From CAZWKX01 sp964614095 (GTDB lineage Bacteria; Actinomycetota; Acidimicrobiia; Spongiisociales; UBA11373): 9,470 bases of DNA. Made by a program: the position numbers and the translations under genes. How positions within the stretch are numbered: the first letter of the stretch is position 1; the number at the start of each line of letters is the position of its first letter. Location: assembly GCA_964614095.1 (NCBI GenBank), contig CAZTJO010000050.1:1-9470 (forward strand). Reading direction: 5' to 3'. The notes under the pieces are model-generated. The model had not been told where the DNA came from. It ran no database searches and saw only the letters and a program-made list of their open reading frames with translations. Positions 5,560-9,470 of the stretch are shown here, piece by piece.

Positions 5560-5581
5560 GCGATCGCTTCCAAGGAGACCG

Positions 5582-6862
5582 GTGCTTCCGCTGAACGAGC
5601 AGACTTTCCAGAGCCTCACCGTCTCTCTTCCCGCCTGGGCCAAGGCGCTCGCCGAGCAGGGGTTCGAGGCGTTCAGCACGCTGCCCATGCCCAGCCCCAA
5701 GCAGGAAGACTGGCGCTACGTCGATATCGGCGTCGACATCGAAGCCGCCGGCCTTCCCGAAACTCCCGGTGATGCCATGCGGGACGACCGCCGGGTGCTC
5801 GATGTTCTCGGACCTCCGGCCGGTCACGCCGTGAACGTCGACGGATCCACCGTGTCCATCGATGGTGGCGACGACGCCGTCTTCACCTCGCTGCGTGAGG
5901 CCGTTGCCGTCGGCGGCGAGGAGCTGCGCGGCGTCTACCGCTCGGGCCCGCCGGCCGACCTCGATCGGTTCTCGGCGCTGCACCACGCCTTTGGTGGCGA
6001 CGGCGTGTATGTGCACCTGCCCCGACGCAAAGGCGAAGTACGGCCCTACCTGGTCGAGTTCCAGCTGGTCAGCCCGGGCATCGTTGCCCTGCCCCGGCTG
6101 ACCGTGCTTGCTGAAGACGGCTCTGAGGCTTCGGTGGTAGTGCACTGCCGCTCGCCGCACGGGCTGGAGGCCATCGCCGTTCCTCAGATCGAAGTGGTCA
6201 CCGGCGATGACGCCCGTATTGGCCTCACCATCATCCAGGAGTGGGGTGACACCACCTACTCCGTGATCCAGCAACGGATGGTGAGCGGCCGGGATGCCGC
6301 CCTCGGTCTGTCCGAGGCCGGCATCGGGGGCTGCAACGCCCGTTTCCATCTCAGCATCGACCTCCAAGGCCAGGGGAGCGACGCCCGGGTGCTCGGGCTG
6401 TACTTCGGCGATCGCAATCAAACACTCGATTACCGCTACTTCATGAACCATCGCTCCCCCAACACCACTTCGGACATGTATCTGAAGGGTGCCGTCGGCG
6501 ATACCGCCCGGTCGGTGTTCACCGGTCTGATCCGTATCGACCCGGAGGCGCAGAAGAGCGACGCCCTGCAGACCAACCGCAATCTGGTGCTGTCCGAGGG
6601 CGCCGAAGCGCATTCGGTGCCCAATCTGGAGATCCTGGCCAATGATGTGCGGTGCGGGCACGGTTCGGCGGTGGGCCCGCTGGACGACGACCAGCGGCAT
6701 TACCTGATGAGCCGGGGCCTGGGCCGGCCTCGGGCCGACCGGCTCCAGGTGAAGGGCTTCTTTGAGGACGTGCTTGCCCGCTATCCGCGGGCCGAGCTGG
6801 AGCCTCCGCTTCGGGAAGCGGTGATGTCCAAGTACGACGGAATCGTGGAGCGAGGGTCCTGA
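5582..6862 (+). CDS. sufD: Fe-S cluster assembly protein SufD
   Basis: The 426-residue protein is close to E. coli SufD in length (423). SufD pairs with SufB and SufC in the SufBC2D scaffold that builds iron-sulfur clusters in the cytosol. SufD rather than SufB is indicated by the N-terminal P.PKQEDWRY block (about 38-47) and the C-terminal PNLEILANDVRCGHGSAVG, where SufB would have an 'EV..DDV..GHEATV' type sequence. Cys358 and His360 fall at the same numbers as the residues shown to matter in E. coli SufD. The beta-helix core spans roughly 150-350 and ends with HYLMSRGL and the helical GFFEDVL region. GTG at 5582 is chosen for AAGGAG 4 nt upstream; the frame is open 27 codons further up without homology. 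The stop overlaps the Rieske ATG (TGATG). sufB is not present upstream. Confidence 0.93.
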   Translation: MLPLNEQTFQSLTVSLPAWAKALAEQGFEAFSTLPMPSPKQEDWRYVDIGVDIEAAGLPETPGDAMRDDRRVLDVLGPPAGHAVNVDGSTVSIDGGDDAVFTSLREAVAVGGEELRGVYRSGPPADLDRFSALHHAFGGDGVYVHLPRRKGEVRPYLVEFQLVSPGIVALPRLTVLAEDGSEASVVVHCRSPHGLEAIAVPQIEVVTGDDARIGLTIIQEWGDTTYSVIQQRMVSGRDAALGLSEAGIGGCNARFHLSIDLQGQGSDARVLGLYFGDRNQTLDYRYFMNHRSPNTTSDMYLKGAVGDTARSVFTGLIRIDPEAQKSDALQTNRNLVLSEGAEAHSVPNLEILANDVRCGHGSAVGPLDDDQRHYLMSRGLGRPRADRLQVKGFFEDVLARYPRAELEPPLREAVMSKYDGIVERGS

Positions 6863-7185
6863 TGGAGCGTGTCCGCGCCGCCGCCTTCGGCGACCTGGCC
6901 GAGGATCGGGGGCACTTTGTCGAGGTGGCAGGCCACCGCATCGCCCTGTTCCGCGTTGGCGACGAGGTGTTTGCCCTGTCCGACACCTGCAGCCATGCCG
7001 AAGCGTCGCTGTCCGAGGGCGAAGTGTTCGACGACGCAGTGGAGTGCCCTCTGCACGGCGCCGCATTCGATCTGCGCACCGGGGCCGCGCTCTCGCTTCC
7101 GGCCACCAGGCCGGTGTCCGTCTACACCGTCGAAGTGGAGGACGGAGAGGTGTACGTGCTGCCGCCGGGGGAGGAGGCGTCGTGA
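6862..7185 (+). CDS. Rieske [2Fe-2S] ferredoxin of the suf operon
   Basis: A 107-residue single-domain Rieske protein. The cluster ligands are visible as C43-x-H45 and C62-x2-H65 (CSHAEASLSEGEVFDDAVECPLHG, 16 residues between the pairs), the standard Rieske spacing. It resembles soluble BphA3/NirD-type ferredoxin subunits, with no membrane anchor. Similar genes sit between sufD and sufC in many actinobacterial suf operons, where the protein may supply electrons for cluster assembly; that role is not proven. The start is ATG at 6862, sharing one base with the sufD stop, and the stop overlaps the sufC GTG by 3 bases (GTGA), so translational coupling through all three genes is likely. The last residues (PPGEEAS) encode the strong ribosome binding site for sufC. 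Confidence 0.93.
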   Translation: MERVRAAAFGDLAEDRGHFVEVAGHRIALFRVGDEVFALSDTCSHAEASLSEGEVFDDAVECPLHGAAFDLRTGAALSLPATRPVSVYTVEVEDGEVYVLPPGEEAS

Positions 7186-7958
7186 GCAAGGCCGCGCTGC
7201 GCATCTCCGGCGTTGAGGGACACTTTGGCGAGCTGCACATCCTCAAAGGTGTCGATCTCGAGGTTCCCTTCGGCGAGGTGCACGCCCTGATGGGACCCAA
7301 CGGGTCGGGCAAGTCGACGCTGTGCCACGTGCTGATGGGCAAACCCGAGTACCGCGCCTCGGGGTCGGCGCTTGTCGCCGGAACCGAGGTGCTGGGCGAA
7401 CCGGTGGAAGCACGAGCCTGGGCCGGCCTCTTCGAGGCGTTCCAGTACCCGGTGGAAATACCCGGGGTGAGCCTGCGCGAGCTGCTGGCCGAGATCGATG
7501 GGGCCGTCGGCGGCGGCAAGGCATTCTGGAAACGGGTGGAGGCGGCGGCACACGACATGGATCTGGAGGCCTTCCTCGATCGCCCGGTGAACGAGGGCCT
7601 CTCCGGCGGCGAGAAGAAACGCTCCGAGATGCTCCAGCTGCTGGCACTTCAGCCCAAGGCGGCGGTCCTGGACGAGATCGACTCCGGTCTCGACATCGAC
7701 GCGGTGCGTGAGGTGGCGGCCGCGGTGGAGGCCGTGCGCGGCCCCAAGCTGGGGGTGCTGCTGATCACCCACTACAGCCGCATCCTGCGTTACCTGTCGG
7801 TGGACGGGGTGCATGTGATGGTGGGCGGGCGCATCGTGCGCTCCGGCGGCTCTGAGCTGGCCGAGGAGCTGGAGACCACCGGATACGACGCCTTGCAGAG
7901 GGAGTTCGGCGTCGCTCCGAAGCCCGAGTCCCCCGACGACCTCTTTTCCGGCCTCTAG
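7182..7958 (+). CDS. sufC: Fe-S cluster assembly ATPase SufC
   Basis: The 258-residue ABC-type ATPase drives conformational change in the SufBCD scaffold and has no membrane partner. Walker A is GPNGSGKST (38-46), the Q-loop Gln is Q88 (AFQYP), the signature is LSGGEKKR (140-147), Walker B is AVLDEIDSGLDID (161-173) with catalytic Glu165, and the H-loop His is H197 (THYSR). The SufC hallmarks are NEGLSGGEKKRSEMLQ and DEIDSGLDIDA. GTG at 7182 overlaps the Rieske stop and is preceded 4 nt upstream by GAGGAGG (7171-7177), one of the strongest ribosome binding sites in the window; upstream in-frame codons lie inside the Rieske gene and lack homology. The acidic tail PESPDDLFSGL is short. No sufS, sufU or sufT follows; fumC begins 74 bp later. 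Confidence 0.97.
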   Translation: MSKAALRISGVEGHFGELHILKGVDLEVPFGEVHALMGPNGSGKSTLCHVLMGKPEYRASGSALVAGTEVLGEPVEARAWAGLFEAFQYPVEIPGVSLRELLAEIDGAVGGGKAFWKRVEAAAHDMDLEAFLDRPVNEGLSGGEKKRSEMLQLLALQPKAAVLDEIDSGLDIDAVREVAAAVEAVRGPKLGVLLITHYSRILRYLSVDGVHVMVGGRIVRSGGSELAEELETTGYDALQREFGVAPKPESPDDLFSGL

Positions 7959-7978
7959 GGGCGGGGCCGTCCGACCCT

Positions 7979-7995
7979 GCCCGGGCCGGCCGGGC
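7979..7995 (+). terminator. Short GC hairpin after sufC (weak terminator candidate)
   Basis: GCCCGG (7979-7984) and CCGGGC (7990-7995) form a 6-bp GC stem with a 5-nt loop, about 20 nt past the sufC stop. There is no T-run. It could mark the end of the suf transcript before the fumC -10. Confidence 0.3.
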
Positions 7996-7999
7996 TGCC

Positions 8000-8028
8000 T
8001 ACGCTGTGAGGCGACGACCAAGGAGAGG
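8000..8028 (+). promoter_or_regulatory. Putative fumC -10 and ribosome binding site
   Basis: TACGCT (8000-8005) fits the TANNNT -10 pattern and would start transcription near 8012. AAGGAG (8020-8025) lies 7 nt before ATG at 8033 and settles the start, ruling out the in-frame GTG at 8006. No clear -35 is seen. Confidence 0.4.
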
Positions 8029-8032
8029 ATCG

Positions 8033-9442
8033 ATGCGGGTCGAGAGCGACTCCATGGGCGAGGTGCAGGTCCCCGATGACGCCTACTACGGCGCTTCGAC
8101 GCAGAGGGCCGTGGACAACTTCCCCGTCACCGCAGACCGGTTCGGCAAACGTTTCATCTGGGCTCTGGGCCTCATCAAATGTGAGGCGGCCAAAGTGAAC
8201 AAGGACATCGGCGCCGTGGATGCCGACAAGGCCGACGCCATCGTCGTCGCCGCCGACGAGGTGATCGCCGGCTCACTCGACGAGCAGTTTGTGGTCGGAG
8301 GCGGGGGATTCGTCGCCGGTTTGTTCCAGAGCGGATCGGGCACATCGATGAACATGAACGCCAACGAGGTGATCGCCAACCGAGCCACCGAGATCCTCGG
8401 CGGAGAGCGCGGCTCCAAGCTGGTGCATCCCAATGATCACGTCAACGCCGGCCAGTCGTCCAACGACGTGATCCCCACCGCCGTCCACGTGGCCGCCGTT
8501 GCTGCCCTGCGCGAAGACCTGCTGCCCGCCCTGGGACACCTGGCTGAAGCTCTGGAGAAGAAGGCCGAGCAGTTCGATCCGGTCGTCAAATCGGGCCGTA
8601 CCCACCTGATGGATGCCACCCCGGTGCGCCTGGGCCAGGAGTTCGGCGGCTACGCCGTCCAGGTGCGGAAAGGATTCGAGCGGGTGGAGAAGGTGGTGCC
8701 CGAGCTGGAGGAGTTGGCCCTGGGTGGCACCGCCGTCGGCACCGGCATCAATGCTCCCGCCGGGTTTGCCGCCGCCACCATCGCCGGCATGGCGAAAAGG
8801 ACCGGATACGGGTTCCGCGAGGCCGACAACCACTTCGAGGCCCAAGCTGCCCAGGACGCTGCGGTCAGCGCATCGGGGGCGCTCAAGACGGTGGCGGCGT
8901 CCCTCTTCAAGATCGCCAACGATGTGCGCTGGCTGTCATCGGGCCCCATGACCGGCATCGGCGAAGTGAAGCTGCCCGCCCTGCAGCCCGGCTCGTCGAT
9001 CATGCCGGGAAAGGTGAACCCGGTGATACCGGAAGGGGTCATGCAGGCGGCGGCTCAGGTGATCGGCAACGACACGGCCATCACTTGGGGCGGGGCCAAC
9101 GGCAACCTGGAGCTGAACGTGATGCTGCCGCTGATGGCGCGCAATCTGCTCGAGTCGATCGGCCTGCTCACCATTTCGGCCGACATCTTCCGGGAGAACT
9201 GCATCGATGGCATGGATGCCGATGCCGCCCGGGCCGCCGACCTGGTCGGGCGCAACGTGATCATCGTCACCGCCCTGGCGCCGAAGATCGGCTACGACCG
9301 TGCCGCCGAGGTAGCCAAGAAGGCCTTTGCCGAGGGTCGGCTGGTGCGTGATGTGGCGCTGGAGATGGAGGTGCTGCCCGAAGAGGAGCTGGACGCGGCG
9401 CTCGACCTCTACCCGATGACGGAAGGCGGCGTCGCCGGGTAG
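8033..9442 (+). CDS. fumC: Class II fumarate hydratase FumC
   Basis: The 469-residue enzyme interconverts fumarate and L-malate in the TCA cycle as an oxygen-stable, iron-free tetramer. Conserved blocks in order: SGSGTSMNMNANEVIANRA (100-118), HPNDHVNAGQSSNDVIPTA (132-150), GRTHLMDATPVRLGQEF (188-204) with H191 matching E. coli His188, and the superfamily signature GSSIMPGKVNP (320-330) with S321 matching Ser318 and K327. The SQSTND-type sequence of aspartases is replaced by GQSSND, favouring fumarase over aspartate ammonia-lyase. Oddity: between AGSLDEQF and LFQSGSGT there are seven residues more than in E. coli FumC, glycine-rich (VVGGGGFVAG, 87-96), and the usual QTGSGT reads QSGSGT. The reading frame is otherwise intact. 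It follows sufC by 74 bp with its own ribosome binding site. Confidence 0.95.
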   Translation: MRVESDSMGEVQVPDDAYYGASTQRAVDNFPVTADRFGKRFIWALGLIKCEAAKVNKDIGAVDADKADAIVVAADEVIAGSLDEQFVVGGGGFVAGLFQSGSGTSMNMNANEVIANRATEILGGERGSKLVHPNDHVNAGQSSNDVIPTAVHVAAVAALREDLLPALGHLAEALEKKAEQFDPVVKSGRTHLMDATPVRLGQEFGGYAVQVRKGFERVEKVVPELEELALGGTAVGTGINAPAGFAAATIAGMAKRTGYGFREADNHFEAQAAQDAAVSASGALKTVAASLFKIANDVRWLSSGPMTGIGEVKLPALQPGSSIMPGKVNPVIPEGVMQAAAQVIGNDTAITWGGANGNLELNVMLPLMARNLLESIGLLTISADIFRENCIDGMDADAARAADLVGRNVIIVTALAPKIGYDRAAEVAKKAFAEGRLVRDVALEMEVLPEEELDAALDLYPMTEGGVAG

Positions 9443-9470
9443 GGGGGTGTGACCGTCAGTTTGGCCCCGG

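Noticed and set aside
5483..7558. A 691-codon open frame on the minus strand across sufD, the Rieske gene and sufC
   Set aside because: It lies antisense to three clear genes and has low-complexity Arg/Pro/His-rich composition; long antisense frames are expected at this GC content.
7122..8021. A 299-codon minus-strand open frame over sufC
   Set aside because: Antisense shadow of sufC with no recognisable domains.
9449..9470. Possible start of a next gene (GTG at 9449, open to the window end)
   Set aside because: Only seven codons are visible and the upstream G-run is not a convincing ribosome binding site.

Overview
This is a gene-dense, high-GC window that looks like the chromosome of an actinobacterium, possibly of the Acidimicrobiia; the class is a guess. 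The evidence is GC-rich codon use, frequent GTG starts, a NucS/EndoMS mismatch endonuclease close to the mycobacterial type, a Rieske ferredoxin gene inside a suf operon, and TANNNT -10 elements that at three genes lie only 8-9 nt before the start codon, which suggests leaderless transcripts. No mobile element, CRISPR array, tRNA or rRNA was seen. No intergenic gap exceeds about 160 bp.

Layout. (1) 3-506 (+): C-terminal part of an ABC exporter ATPase domain, cut by the window edge. It converges with a minus-strand block of three genes: a six-helix membrane protein of unknown function (601-1314), a Dps mini-ferritin (1423-1890) and a VC0807/YciB-like membrane protein (1982-2650). (2) 2809-3468 (+): nucS, tail-to-tail with a small, very acidic lipoprotein gene (3472-3690, -). 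That gene follows an RpoD-like sigma factor gene lacking region 1.1 (3727-4659, -). (3) A 200-bp divergent region (4660-4860) carries the sigma promoter, an exact TTATCCACA DnaA box and an interrupted inverted repeat around the -10 of the next gene. (4) 4861-5538 (+): family 5 uracil-DNA glycosylase (UDGb, 4Fe-4S). It is followed 43 bp later by sufD, a Rieske ferredoxin gene and sufC (5582-7958), tightly coupled by overlapping stop and start codons. (5) 8033-9442 (+): class II fumarase, fumC.

How they fit together. Three products protect or repair DNA: Dps against iron and peroxide, NucS against mismatches, and UDGb against deaminated cytosine. UDGb needs an Fe-S cluster, and its gene directly precedes Fe-S assembly genes. 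sufB, which normally heads such an operon, is absent from the window, as are sufS and sufU. The points most worth a second look are the sufB-less suf operon headed by an Fe-S glycosylase gene, the DnaA-box-like repeat cluster, the paired inverted repeats in the dps promoter, and a 7-residue glycine-rich insertion beside the FumC active-site loop. I did not find a clearly new multi-gene system; most of the window is housekeeping.
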